A stretch of DNA of 13,910 bases from the NCBI GenBank assembly GCA_030271565.1, contig JARXKR010000033.1:2489-16398 (forward strand), in the 5' to 3' direction. This DNA is from Pseudomonadota bacterium (GTDB lineage: Bacteria > Pseudomonadota > Alphaproteobacteria > Sphingomonadales > Sphingomonadaceae). Below the pieces are notes generated by a model. The model worked only from the letters and a program-made list of their open reading frames with translations. It was not told the DNA's origin and made no database searches. The position numbers and the translations under genes were made by a program. Below, one piece after another: positions 7,989-13,910 of this stretch (the stretch's first letter is position 1; each line of letters begins with the position of its first letter).

Positions 7989-9005
7989 ATGTTGAAGACC
8001 CCGCCTGGACCAACACTGTTGGGCATCGACGTCATCTGGGTCGGCACGATCCTGGCGTTCATGGCCGTGCTTGCAGTGATGTTCGCGATCTACACCGCGG
8101 TGACGATCCGCGACCCGATGCAAAAGCGGGTCAAGGCGCTCAACGACCGTCGTGACCAGCTCAAGTCGGGGCTGATGACGCAAGGTTCGCGCAAGCGCGC
8201 CAGCCTGATCCGCAACACCGATACCACCGACAAGATGAAGGACACGCTGTCCACCCTCAAGGTGTTGCAGCAAAGCCAGCTGGTCGCGATTCAGCAGAAG
8301 CTGGCGCAGGCCGGGATCCGCAAGAAGGAACTCGGCATCGCGGTGATTTTCGCCCGCATGATCTTGCCGATTGTGCTGGGCGGGATCGCCGCGTTGGTGA
8401 TTTACGGGTTCAACTACTTCCCGACCTGGGGCGGGATGAAGAAGCTGTTTGCCTTCGCCACGGTCGTCGGAATGGCTTACAAGGGTCCCGAAATCTACAT
8501 CGGCAATCTCATGTCAAAACGCACCAACGCGATCCGCAAAGGCTTGCCCGATGCGCTCGACCTGCTGGTGATCTGCGCCGAAGCCGGTCTGACCGTCGAC
8601 GCCGCGTTCAACCGCGTAGCGCGCGAACTGGGCCGGGCCTATCCCGAATTGGGCGACGAATTCGCGCTGACCGCAATCGAACTCGCGTTCCTGAGCGAGC
8701 GGCGCCAAGCGTTCGAAAACCTAGCCTACCGCGTCAACCTTGACGCGGTAAAGGGCGTGACCACCACCATGGTTCAGACCGAACGCTACGGTACCCCGCT
8801 CGCCTCGGCGTTGCGCGTGCTTTCGGCAGAATTCCGCAACGAACGGATGATGCGCGCCGAAGAAAAGGCCGCGCGCCTGCCTGCGATCATGACCGTGCCG
8901 CTGATCCTGTTCATCCTGCCGGTGCTGTTCATCGTCATTCTTGGCCCTGCGGCCTGCTCGATCGCCGACGCCTTCAGCCACCATCCGGGGCAACAGCCAC
9001 ACTGA
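7989..9005 (+). CDS. tadC: Tad inner-membrane platform protein TadC (T2SS F family)
   Basis: A 338-residue partner of TadB. An N-terminal helix lies at about 15-37 (VIWVGTILAFMAVLAVMFAIY), followed by a charged cytoplasmic stretch and helices near 118-140 and 148-165. The T2SSF domain at about 184-300 opens with GLPDALDLLVICAEAGLTVD, carries FLSERRQAFENLAYRV and ends in a strongly hydrophobic helix LPAIMTVPLILFILPVLFIVIL. Its many Arg/Glu residues in RNERMMRAEEKAARLPA are typical of TadC. GAGGGA lies about 11 bases before the ATG. This is the last gene of the Tad run: a hairpin terminator follows after 25 bases, and the next gene is on the other strand. No tadD or pseudopilin gene follows. 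Confidence 0.95.
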   Translation: MLKTPPGPTLLGIDVIWVGTILAFMAVLAVMFAIYTAVTIRDPMQKRVKALNDRRDQLKSGLMTQGSRKRASLIRNTDTTDKMKDTLSTLKVLQQSQLVAIQQKLAQAGIRKKELGIAVIFARMILPIVLGGIAALVIYGFNYFPTWGGMKKLFAFATVVGMAYKGPEIYIGNLMSKRTNAIRKGLPDALDLLVICAEAGLTVDAAFNRVARELGRAYPELGDEFALTAIELAFLSERRQAFENLAYRVNLDAVKGVTTTMVQTERYGTPLASALRVLSAEFRNERMMRAEEKAARLPAIMTVPLILFILPVLFIVILGPAACSIADAFSHHPGQQPH

Positions 9006-9030
9006 TTATACTGCTATGGGAGCAAGCAAG

Positions 9031-9062
9031 CGCCGGTTCGGGGAAACCCGGACCGGTGTTTT
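9031..9062 (+). terminator. Rho-independent terminator of the Tad operon
   Basis: A 10-bp stem pairs CCGGTTCGGG (9033-9042) with CCCGGACCGG (9047-9056), with one G-T pair, across a GAAA tetraloop; two further weak pairs extend the base. TTTT (9059-9062) follows on the plus strand. It lies between the convergent tadC and fahA genes. The T-run is on the tadC side only, so it chiefly ends plus-strand transcription, though the stem could also slow the opposite polymerase. Confidence 0.8.
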
Positions 9063-9066
9063 GCTG

Positions 9067-10074
9067 TCAGGCCTGCACGACTGCCTGCTCGATCGCGCCG
9101 AAGATGCTGTGCCCGGCGCCGTCGCGCATCTCGATCCGAACCGTGTCGCCATAGCGCAGGAACGGCGTGCTTGCCTCGCCCGAGGCAATCGTCTCGACCA
9201 TCCGCAGCTCAGCGATGCACGAATAGCCGCGCCCGCCTGCTGCTACCGGACGACCGGGTGAGCCATCGGGGTCGCGGTTCGATACAGTGCCCGAGCCGAT
9301 GATCGAACCTGCGCCGACTTGGCGGGTCTTGGCGAGATGCGCCAGCAGCGTGCCGAAATCGAACGTGCATTCCTCGCCCGCATCGGCGCGGCCAAATGGC
9401 TGGCCGTTGAGGTCGACCGCAAGAACGCCACTCAGCCGTCCGCCTTGCCAAGCCGGGCCGAGCTCATCGGGCGTGACAAACACCGGCGAGAAATGCGTGG
9501 CCGGTTTGGACTGGACGAAGCCAAAGCCCTTTGCGAGTTCGCCCGGGATCAGGTTGCGCAGCGAGACATCGTTGACCAGCCCGACCAGCCGGACCTGCCC
9601 GAGCGCATCGGCCGCGCTGGTACCCACGGCAATATCGCCGGTCACGACACAGATCTCGGCTTCCATGTCGCAGCCCCAGGCCTCGTCGGACAAGGTAATC
9701 GGAGCACGCGCGCCGCGCAGATCGTCGCTGCCGCCCTGGTACATCAGCGGATCGTGCCAGAAGCTGTCGGGGAGCTCAGCCCCGCGCGCACGGCGGACCA
9801 GTTCGACGTGATTGACGTAAGCCGAGCCATCGGCCCACTGGAACGCCCGCGGCAAAGGCGCGGCGACTTCACGCTCGTGGAACCGCTCGCGCGGGATTGC
9901 ACCATGTTCGAGCTCGGTCGCCAGCGCGCGTAGTGCAGGTTCATGCCGGTCCCAGTCGTCGAGCGCGCCTTGCAGGGTGCGCACGACGTGCGCAGCGGTG
10001 GCGTACCAGGCGAGATCGGACGAGACGACCACCAGCCGGCCGTCGCGGCCGTGGGGCATGGAGGCGAGTTTCAT
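9067..10074 (-). CDS. fahA: Fumarylacetoacetate hydrolase family protein, probable fumarylacetoacetase
   Basis: A 335-residue cytoplasmic enzyme of the FAH family, of the long bacterial type (about 330 residues) seen beside homogentisate genes. It would split fumarylacetoacetate into fumarate and acetoacetate (EC 3.7.1.2), the last step of tyrosine breakdown. Metal ligands are visible as Glu138 and Glu140 in CDMEAEICVV and Asp169 in LVNDVSLRN. Other hallmarks are YVNHVELVRRARG (His89), DPLMYQGGSDD, ELAKGFGFVQSKPATHFSPV and VGAGSIIGSGTVSNRD. Its ATG overlaps the TGA of marR (CTATGA), so it depends on marR translation. The maleylacetoacetate isomerase gene two genes upstream supplies the substrate step, which is the main reason for choosing fumarylacetoacetase over another FAH-fold hydrolase. 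It ends just past the Tad terminator. Confidence 0.87.
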   Translation of the reverse strand: MKLASMPHGRDGRLVVVSSDLAWYATAAHVVRTLQGALDDWDRHEPALRALATELEHGAIPRERFHEREVAAPLPRAFQWADGSAYVNHVELVRRARGAELPDSFWHDPLMYQGGSDDLRGARAPITLSDEAWGCDMEAEICVVTGDIAVGTSAADALGQVRLVGLVNDVSLRNLIPGELAKGFGFVQSKPATHFSPVFVTPDELGPAWQGGRLSGVLAVDLNGQPFGRADAGEECTFDFGTLLAHLAKTRQVGAGSIIGSGTVSNRDPDGSPGRPVAAGGRGYSCIAELRMVETIASGEASTPFLRYGDTVRIEMRDGAGHSIFGAIEQAVVQA

Positions 10075-10523
10075 AGCTGGGTTCCTGTATCTTCGGCGAG
10101 CGCGCGAATGCGCCGCAACATATCTTTGAACTGCTCACATTCCGCCGCACTCAGCGCAGAAAATAACCTTCGCTCCATTTCCAGAGCGAGCGGCATAATT
10201 GCGAGGTAAACATCCTGCCCCGGCGCAGTCAGGTCGAGATGGTGCGAGCGTCCGTCGGCAGTGTTGGGCTGCCTGGTCAGCAGGCCGCGGTCCTCTAGCA
10301 CCTTGCAGGCGCGATTGACCGCCACCTTGTCCATCCGCGTCGCCTCGACCAGCGCGCGCTGGGTCGCCGCGCCTTGGTCGCCGAGGACCGCCATGACCCG
10401 CCACTCGGGGATCTTGAGCCCAAAGTGTGCGCGGTATTCGTCGGCGATCCGGTCGCTCACCGCGTTCGACGTGATCGACAGCAGGTACGGCAGGAAATCG
10501 GTGAGGCGGGTCTGGTTTGCCAA
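10071..10523 (-). CDS. MarR-family transcriptional regulator (TTG start)
   Basis: A 150-residue winged-helix regulator. Helix one carries LPYLLSITSNAVSDRIADEY. The DNA-binding domain is at about 40-100: EWRVMAVLGDQGAATQRALVEATRMDK, a recognition helix with KVAVNRACKVLEDRGLL, and the wing NTADGRSHHLDLT with the conserved Asp-Gly-Arg (90-92). No ATG is available in frame before residue 44. TTG at 10523 is preceded by AAGAGG with seven bases between; the more distal TTG at 10574 has no such site. The gene lies 60 bases after maiA and overlaps fahA by ATGA, so the regulator and its probable target enzyme are made together. It most likely senses an aromatic catabolite or CoA ester and represses from a site just upstream; the ligand is unknown. 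Confidence 0.88.
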   Translation of the reverse strand: MANQTRLTDFLPYLLSITSNAVSDRIADEYRAHFGLKIPEWRVMAVLGDQGAATQRALVEATRMDKVAVNRACKVLEDRGLLTRQPNTADGRSHHLDLTAPGQDVYLAIMPLALEMERRLFSALSAAECEQFKDMLRRIRALAEDTGTQL

Positions 10524-10530
10524 AGTGGTT

Positions 10531-10536
10531 CCTCTT
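10531..10536 (-). promoter_or_regulatory. Ribosome binding site fixing the marR TTG start
   Basis: On the minus strand AAGAGG is followed by seven bases (AACCACT) and then TTG at 10523. It is the only Shine-Dalgarno-like site near an allowed start in this frame. Confidence 0.7.
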
Positions 10537-10549
10537 GCAACCAGTTTGC
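10537..10549. promoter_or_regulatory. Possible MarR operator (13-base pseudo-palindrome)
   Basis: GCAACCAGTTTGC has GCAA/TTGC arms around a five-base centre, with one mismatched pair inside. It touches the marR ribosome site, so a bound repressor would block the start. A wider imperfect repeat, CCTCTTGC (10531-10538) against GCAAGGGG (10555-10562), flanks it. MarR-family proteins usually bind longer palindromes and often their own leader. This is a candidate from position and symmetry only. Confidence 0.3.
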
Positions 10550-10583
10550 TAAGGGCAAGGGGGGTAACGCGCAATGGCGCAGA

Positions 10584-11213
10584 TCAACTTTTGACAGCCT
10601 CTGGGGCCGCTGCAGCAAAGGCGGGAATGACCTGCAAGGCCGCATCGATCGCCACCAGCTTGGGGAAATCATCGAGCGGCGTGTCGAACCGCCGGGCATT
10701 GGCCATTTGTGGGACCAGGCAGACATCGGCCATATTCGGCTTGCTCCCGCCGAACAGTCCGCTCGAAGGCGCTTGCTGTTCGAGCGCGGCAAAGCCTTCG
10801 CTGATCCAGTGCCGGTACCACGCGTTGATCGCGTCCTCGCCCTGTCCCATTTCATGGCGTAGGTAATTGAGCACGCGCAGGTTGTTGATCGGGTGGATAT
10901 CCGCCGCGATCAGCAGCGCCTGGGCAAGGGTGCGCGACCGTTCTGCAGGGACTGAAGAAACCATCGGCGGGTCTTTGTAATTGGCGTCGAGGTAATCGAT
11001 GATCGCCAGGCTCTGGGTCAGCAGCAAATCGTCGATCGCCAGAGCCGGGACCAGCCCTTGCGGATTGAGCGCGGTGTAATCCGCGCTCGACTGATCGCCC
11101 TTGGTCAGATCCAGCGGCACACTGCGATAGGCCACACCCTTGAGGTTAAGCGCGATCCGCACCCGGTAGGCGGCGGATGAACGCCAGTAATCGTAGAGCA
11201 CCACTTCGCTCAT
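10584..11213 (-). CDS. maiA: Maleylacetoacetate isomerase (zeta-class glutathione S-transferase)
   Basis: A 209-residue GST-fold protein. The thioredoxin-like N-domain (1-80) carries the zeta-class motif RSSAAYRVRIALNLKG (11-26) with the active-site Ser12-Ser13; the Cys found next to it in animal enzymes is Ala here, as in many bacteria. NPQGLVPAL (with cis-Pro) and the glutathione-binding LTQSLAIIDYLD follow. The helical C-domain contains DIHPINNLRVLNYL, typical of maleylacetoacetate isomerases. It converts maleylacetoacetate to fumarylacetoacetate with glutathione (EC 5.2.1.2) in tyrosine/homogentisate breakdown. Its ATG overlaps the TGA of mtnP (ACATGA), and fahA, the next enzyme of the pathway, lies two genes downstream. 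The earlier genes (hppD, hmgA) are not in the window. Confidence 0.9.
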   Translation of the reverse strand: MSEVVLYDYWRSSAAYRVRIALNLKGVAYRSVPLDLTKGDQSSADYTALNPQGLVPALAIDDLLLTQSLAIIDYLDANYKDPPMVSSVPAERSRTLAQALLIAADIHPINNLRVLNYLRHEMGQGEDAINAWYRHWISEGFAALEQQAPSSGLFGGSKPNMADVCLVPQMANARRFDTPLDDFPKLVAIDAALQVIPAFAAAAPEAVKS

Positions 11214-12079
11214 GTGAGCACCCTCCCCGCCACGGCCTGCAGTTTTGCCACCAGCACTGGATCGCGCGCAGCAGGAGCGGTCATGACCGCATTGTCCAGC
11301 GCCGTGTCGATCGGACTGGACGAGCGCGTGTCCGGCAGCGAGGCCGCGAACCGCTCGATCACCCGCCGCGCGAGTGCGACGTTACGGTGCATCACCTCCA
11401 ACACATTGCTCGCCTCAACCCCCGCGTCATCCGCTCGCCAGCTGTCGTAATCGGTGACCATGCCGAGCATCGCATAAGGCAGTTCCGCCTCACGCGCGAG
11501 CCGCGCTTCGGGCATGCCGGTCATCCCGATCACGTTGCCGCCCCAGGCCTGGTAGAGTCGGCTTTCGGCACGGGTCGAGAACTGCGGCCCGTCGATCGCA
11601 ACATAACAGCCGCCATCATGGACCTGCGCCTCCTCACCTTGTGCCGCGGCGACCAGTCCGGCACGCAGCCGCGGGCAGACCGGATCGGCCAGACTGACAT
11701 GCGCGACCAGCCCTGGCCCGAAAAAACTGGCTTCGCGCGCGGTCGTGCGATCGATGAACTGATCGACCACCACGAAACTGCCCGGTGCCATCGCCGAACT
11801 GAGCGAGCCGATCGCCGACAATGCGATCAGGTCGGTGACCCCGCAGCGCTTGAGCACGTCGATATTGGCGCGGTAATTGACCTGCGACGGCGGGATCGCA
11901 TGCCCTTCACCGTGACGCGGCAGGAAGGTAAAGCGCACCCCGGCCAAAGTGCCGTTGGTAACCGCTGCGGAGGGCAGGCCGAACGGGCTCGCCACCTCGA
12001 TCACTTGCGCACCATCGAGCGCCAGTCCGGCGGCCAGCCCCGACCCGCTAATCACGCCGATATGCCAGCTATCGGCCAT
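11210..12079 (-). CDS. mtnP: S-methyl-5'-thioadenosine phosphorylase
   Basis: A 289-residue nucleoside phosphorylase of the MTAP/PNP-2 family. It splits methylthioadenosine with phosphate into adenine and methylthioribose-1-phosphate (EC 2.4.2.28) in methionine salvage and polyamine by-product removal. Phosphate-binding elements are GVISGSGL (8-15) and PRHGEGH (54-60). NYRANI (68-73), SLSSAMAPGSFVVVDQFIDRTT and GPQFSTRAES (164-173) follow, with the sugar-binding Met186-Thr187 in GMTGMPEA. The purine site is TDYDSW with Asp210 and Asp212, the arrangement that selects adenine; methylthioinosine and guanosine enzymes carry Asn here. The ATG shares a base with the TetR stop (TAATG) and the TGA overlaps the maiA ATG. 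Linkage to tyrosine-catabolic genes is unusual. Confidence 0.92.
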   Translation of the reverse strand: MADSWHIGVISGSGLAAGLALDGAQVIEVASPFGLPSAAVTNGTLAGVRFTFLPRHGEGHAIPPSQVNYRANIDVLKRCGVTDLIALSAIGSLSSAMAPGSFVVVDQFIDRTTAREASFFGPGLVAHVSLADPVCPRLRAGLVAAAQGEEAQVHDGGCYVAIDGPQFSTRAESRLYQAWGGNVIGMTGMPEARLAREAELPYAMLGMVTDYDSWRADDAGVEASNVLEVMHRNVALARRVIERFAASLPDTRSSSPIDTALDNAVMTAPAARDPVLVAKLQAVAGRVLT

Positions 12080-12714
12080 TACTTGGCGAGGATGCCTGCC
12101 ATAATGAAGTCGATGCAGTGATCGCGGTAGCGGTCGCGCAGCTCTTCGGTCAGCAGCTCGGTGTCATAGCAATGCTTGAGCACCAGCCGTGAGGCGAAGA
12201 ACCGGTCGCAGGCCCCAGTGGTGGTGAAATAGAACAGCTGCGGATCGACATTGCGGAACAGCCCCTGCTTGACCCCGTCTTCGATCAGCCGGTCATAGGC
12301 GCGGCTGAGCGGGGTCAGGTAGGAATCGGCGATTCGGTGGGCTTCCTCGTCATCGCTTTCGCGCACCAACCGCATCAGCAGCCGGTTAAGGTAAGGCGTC
12401 TTGAAATAGGTATCGACCACCGCGCCAACGTGCCGCCGCAGCCGCACGTCGGGTGCCATGTCCTTGGCCATCAGCGCGTCGACCTCGTGGACGATCCCGT
12501 CCATGTCGCGGTCGAGCAGGGCCTTCATCAGCCCGGCCTTGTTGCCGAAGTAGTATTTCACCAAGGCCGAATTGAGCCCCGAGCGGAGCGACAGTTCGCT
12601 GAGCGAGATATCGACGATGTCGCCCTCGCGCATGATTGCCGAGGCGGTGTCGAGCAAGTGTTCGCGAGCGCCGGGAGGCGGTTCGGTAGCAGCTTGGTCG
12701 ATTGCCTGGCTCAT
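12079..12714 (-). CDS. TetR/AcrR-family transcriptional regulator
   Basis: A 211-residue regulator. The N-terminal helix-turn-helix lies at about 20-66: AREHLLDTASAIMREGD, then ISLSELSLRSGLNSALVKYYFGNKAGLMKALL. The C-terminal ligand domain (67-211) is helical, with FKTPYLNRLLMRLVRESDD and a GACDRFFASRLVLKHCYD stretch; its ligand cannot be read from sequence. I chose ATG 12714, which overlaps the crotonase TGA (ATGA); the frame stays open to 12741, but that would overlap the crotonase further. Its TAA overlaps the mtnP ATG. Sitting second in the run and two bases into its neighbours on both sides, it very likely controls this operon, with the palindrome at 13622-13643 as the obvious operator. 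An acyl-CoA ligand would fit the crotonase neighbour but is a guess. Confidence 0.9.
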   Translation of the reverse strand: MSQAIDQAATEPPPGAREHLLDTASAIMREGDIVDISLSELSLRSGLNSALVKYYFGNKAGLMKALLDRDMDGIVHEVDALMAKDMAPDVRLRRHVGAVVDTYFKTPYLNRLLMRLVRESDDEEAHRIADSYLTPLSRAYDRLIEDGVKQGLFRNVDPQLFYFTTTGACDRFFASRLVLKHCYDTELLTEELRDRYRDHCIDFIMAGILAK

Positions 12715-13586
12715 GCGTAAGGGGGCTCCTCTCCCCACCACGGGTAGAAATCGGGCATATCGGCAGAAACCTTCGCCGGAAAGACAGGTGGCCGCTTTTC
12801 AAGGAAACTTTGCACACCTTCCTTGGCGTCGGCCCCCTTCGACAGACGATAGATCGCCCGGCTGTCGACCTTGTGGGCCTCCATCGGATGTGCTCCCGAC
12901 GGTACCCGCCACAGCATTGCCCGGGTCATCGCGACCGACACTGCCGAGGTGTTTTCGGCGATTTCTCGCGCTAACCCGCGCGCCGCGTCGATCAATTCGC
13001 CCTGCGGATGGACCGAACGGATCAGCCCGCCGCGCAGCGCTTCCTGGGCATCGAAGATCCGCCCGGTCATGCACCATTCGAGCGCCCGGCCTACCCCGAC
13101 AATCTTGGGCAGAAACCAGCTTGAGCAGGCCTCGGGCACGATCCCGCGCCGCGCGAAGACGAAGCCGAAGCGGGCGTTGTCCGAGGCGAGGCGGATATCC
13201 ATTGGCAACTGCATGGTAATGCCCACCCCGACCGCCGCGCCGTTGCAGGCCGAAATCAGCGGCTTTTTCGACTGGAACAACCGCAGCGTCAGCAACCCGC
13301 CGCCATCGCGCACCCGCGGATCGGACAGGTCGGATACTGGCTCGCCGCTGGAAAACACAGCGCGGCCATCGTCCGGGGTCAGATCGGCCCCAGCACAAAA
13401 TGCGCGTGTCCCCGCGCCGGTGAAGATCACCGCGCGCACCGCGTCATCGGCGTCGGTCCGGTCGATCGCGTCGATGATCTCGTTCATCATCGTGCCGGTG
13501 AAGGCGTTCATCTTCTCGGGCCGGTTGAGCGTCAGCGTGGCGATGCCCTCGCTGATGTCGAGGTCGATCTGGGTGAATTCACTCAT
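12711..13586 (-). CDS. Crotonase-family protein, isomerase-like active site (enoyl-CoA hydratase/isomerase)
   Basis: A 291-residue crotonase. Oxyanion-hole elements are CAGADL (64-69) and NGAAVGVG (115-122). Aligned by eye to rat enoyl-CoA hydratase, the two catalytic glutamates (E144, E164) fall on Thr124 and Phe144, so ordinary hydratase activity is unlikely. Instead PEACSSWFLPKIVG (151-164) matches the PEGCSSYTFPK motif of delta3,delta2-enoyl-CoA isomerases, whose single catalytic base is the Glu (here Glu152). Start: ATG 13586, with GGAG eight bases upstream; the frame stays open to 13643, but that would translate the operator. The C-terminus, ending DFYPWWGEEPPYA, is longer than the family core. 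It leads the downstream run and overlaps the TetR gene by ATGA. An SDR gene lies upstream after a terminator. The acyl-CoA substrate is unknown. Confidence 0.88.
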   Translation of the reverse strand: MSEFTQIDLDISEGIATLTLNRPEKMNAFTGTMMNEIIDAIDRTDADDAVRAVIFTGAGTRAFCAGADLTPDDGRAVFSSGEPVSDLSDPRVRDGGGLLTLRLFQSKKPLISACNGAAVGVGITMQLPMDIRLASDNARFGFVFARRGIVPEACSSWFLPKIVGVGRALEWCMTGRIFDAQEALRGGLIRSVHPQGELIDAARGLAREIAENTSAVSVAMTRAMLWRVPSGAHPMEAHKVDSRAIYRLSKGADAKEGVQSFLEKRPPVFPAKVSADMPDFYPWWGEEPPYA

Positions 13587-13594
13587 CGCGCAAA

Positions 13595-13598
13595 CTCC
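13595..13598 (-). promoter_or_regulatory. Ribosome binding site of the crotonase gene
   Basis: On the minus strand GGAG (within ATGGAGTTT) lies eight bases before ATG 13586. It supports this start over an upstream one that would place the palindrome inside the coding region. Confidence 0.7.
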
Positions 13599-13621
13599 AT
13601 CTGATCTAGGCGGTGGACCGC

Positions 13622-13643
13622 TTGGACCACTGTACTGGTCCAA
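13622..13643. promoter_or_regulatory. Perfect 8+6+8 palindrome, probable TetR operator
   Basis: TTGGACCA (13622-13629) and its exact reverse complement TGGTCCAA (13636-13643) are separated by CTGTAC. A further TGGACC half-site lies at 13614-13619. It sits 36-57 bases upstream of the crotonase ATG, where a promoter is expected. No T-run follows the stem in either direction (only A's on the plus strand), so it is not a terminator. The TetR gene is the second gene of the run it precedes, making this regulator the leading candidate to bind. Confidence 0.65.
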
Positions 13644-13676
13644 AAAAATCCACCGTTCCCGGCACCGAGCAAACGG
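13642..13676 (-). terminator. Probable rho-independent terminator of the SDR gene
   Basis: Reading the minus strand, CCGTT (13676-13672) pairs with AACGG (13657-13653), and inside it CTCG pairs with CGGG (one G-U) around loop GTGC, with a two-base bulge. Seven T's (13648-13642) follow after four bases. It lies 71 bases after the SDR stop. Its T-run merges into the palindromic operator, so termination and new initiation are packed together. Confidence 0.5.
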
Positions 13677-13746
13677 CTGTAAGGAGGCGGTGGTTTATCG
13701 TCATCGCGGGCGGCTTAACCCGGTCTTGGCTCTGTAGGAAAGCATC

Positions 13747-13910
13747 TTACCGAGGAGCCATGCGGATGCCGCCATCGAGCCGCACATCCTCACCATTGAA
13801 GTATCCGTTCTCGATCATGCACAGCGCAAGATTGGCGTATTCGTCCGGAATGCCCAGCCGCTTGGGGTTGAGCACGGTCGAGGCGAGCGCATCGCGCACA
13901 TTCTGCGGCG
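13747..13910 (-). CDS. Short-chain dehydrogenase/reductase, C-terminal end only
   Basis: Only the last 53 codons are in the window; the rest lies beyond the right edge. The end reads LNPKRLGIPDEYANLALCMI, then ENGYFNGEDVRLDGGIRMAPR and TAA. The FNGEDVRLDGGIRM close, with P-K-RLG-P-EYA before it, is typical of classical SDRs of the 3-hydroxyacyl-CoA dehydrogenase type II (HSD17B10) group. The cofactor and catalytic Tyr-x-x-x-Lys regions are not visible, so the substrate cannot be judged. It runs in the same direction as the crotonase, 160 bases upstream, but a probable terminator separates them; a shared role in acyl-CoA metabolism is plausible. Confidence 0.85.
   Translation of the reverse strand, partial: PQNVRDALASTVLNPKRLGIPDEYANLALCMIENGYFNGEDVRLDGGIRMAPR

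Noticed and set aside
11177..12121. A 314-codon open frame on the plus strand opposite mtnP
   Set aside because: Its composition is Arg/His-rich without motifs; mtnP on the minus strand is complete and recognised.
13622..13643. The 8+6+8 palindrome as a transcription terminator
   Set aside because: The stem is followed by A's on the plus strand and by GCGG on the minus strand, with no T-run, so an operator is the better reading.
12871..13737. A 288-codon open frame on the plus strand opposite the crotonase and its leader
   Set aside because: It runs through the palindrome and terminator region and has no family motif; it is the mirror of the crotonase gene.

Overview
The window is GC-rich DNA from an alphaproteobacterium, most likely a member of the Sphingomonadales (Erythrobacter/Novosphingobium/Sphingomonas-like). 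This rests on the Caulobacter-style order of Tad/Cpa pilus genes, the codon use, and the mix of short-chain dehydrogenase, crotonase, fumarylacetoacetate hydrolase and zeta-class GST genes. The taxon is inferred from gene content, not from a marker gene. Genes are tightly packed. There is no RNA gene, CRISPR array, insertion sequence or gene-free stretch above 300 bases.

Left part (1-1594, minus strand): an alpha/beta hydrolase of the monoacylglycerol lipase/lysophospholipase type, followed 6 bases later by a GTG-started FAD-dependent amine/D-amino-acid dehydrogenase that runs off the left edge.

Centre (1691-9005, plus strand): a Tad (tight adherence, Flp/type IVc pilus) assembly operon in the order cpaA, cpaB, cpaC, cpaD, cpaE, tadB, tadC, closed by a hairpin terminator at 9031-9062. 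The products are the prepilin peptidase, a secretin-associated SAF-domain protein, the outer-membrane secretin, a lipoprotein, a MinD/ParA-like localisation ATPase and two inner-membrane platform proteins. The motor ATPase gene cpaF, normally between cpaE and tadB, is missing: only 68 bases separate the two. Pilin, pseudopilin (tadE/F) and tadD genes are also absent here, so a working pilus would need parts encoded elsewhere.

Right part (9067-13910, minus strand): read 5' to 3' this is the tail of a short-chain dehydrogenase, a probable terminator, an 8+6+8 palindrome that looks like an operator, and then a string of almost fully overlapping genes: crotonase, TetR regulator, methylthioadenosine phosphorylase (mtnP), maleylacetoacetate isomerase (maiA), MarR regulator (TTG start) and fumarylacetoacetate hydrolase (fahA). 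maiA and fahA catalyse the last two steps of tyrosine/homogentisate breakdown. mtnP belongs to methionine salvage, and the crotonase and SDR look like acyl-CoA metabolism. The stop/start overlaps suggest co-translation. The TetR protein may control the whole run from the palindrome, and the MarR protein may give the last pair separate control.

No clearly new system is evident. The points most worth following are the cpaF-less Tad operon, the mixed-pathway overlapping operon with its operator, and a crotonase whose active site reads as an isomerase rather than a hydratase.
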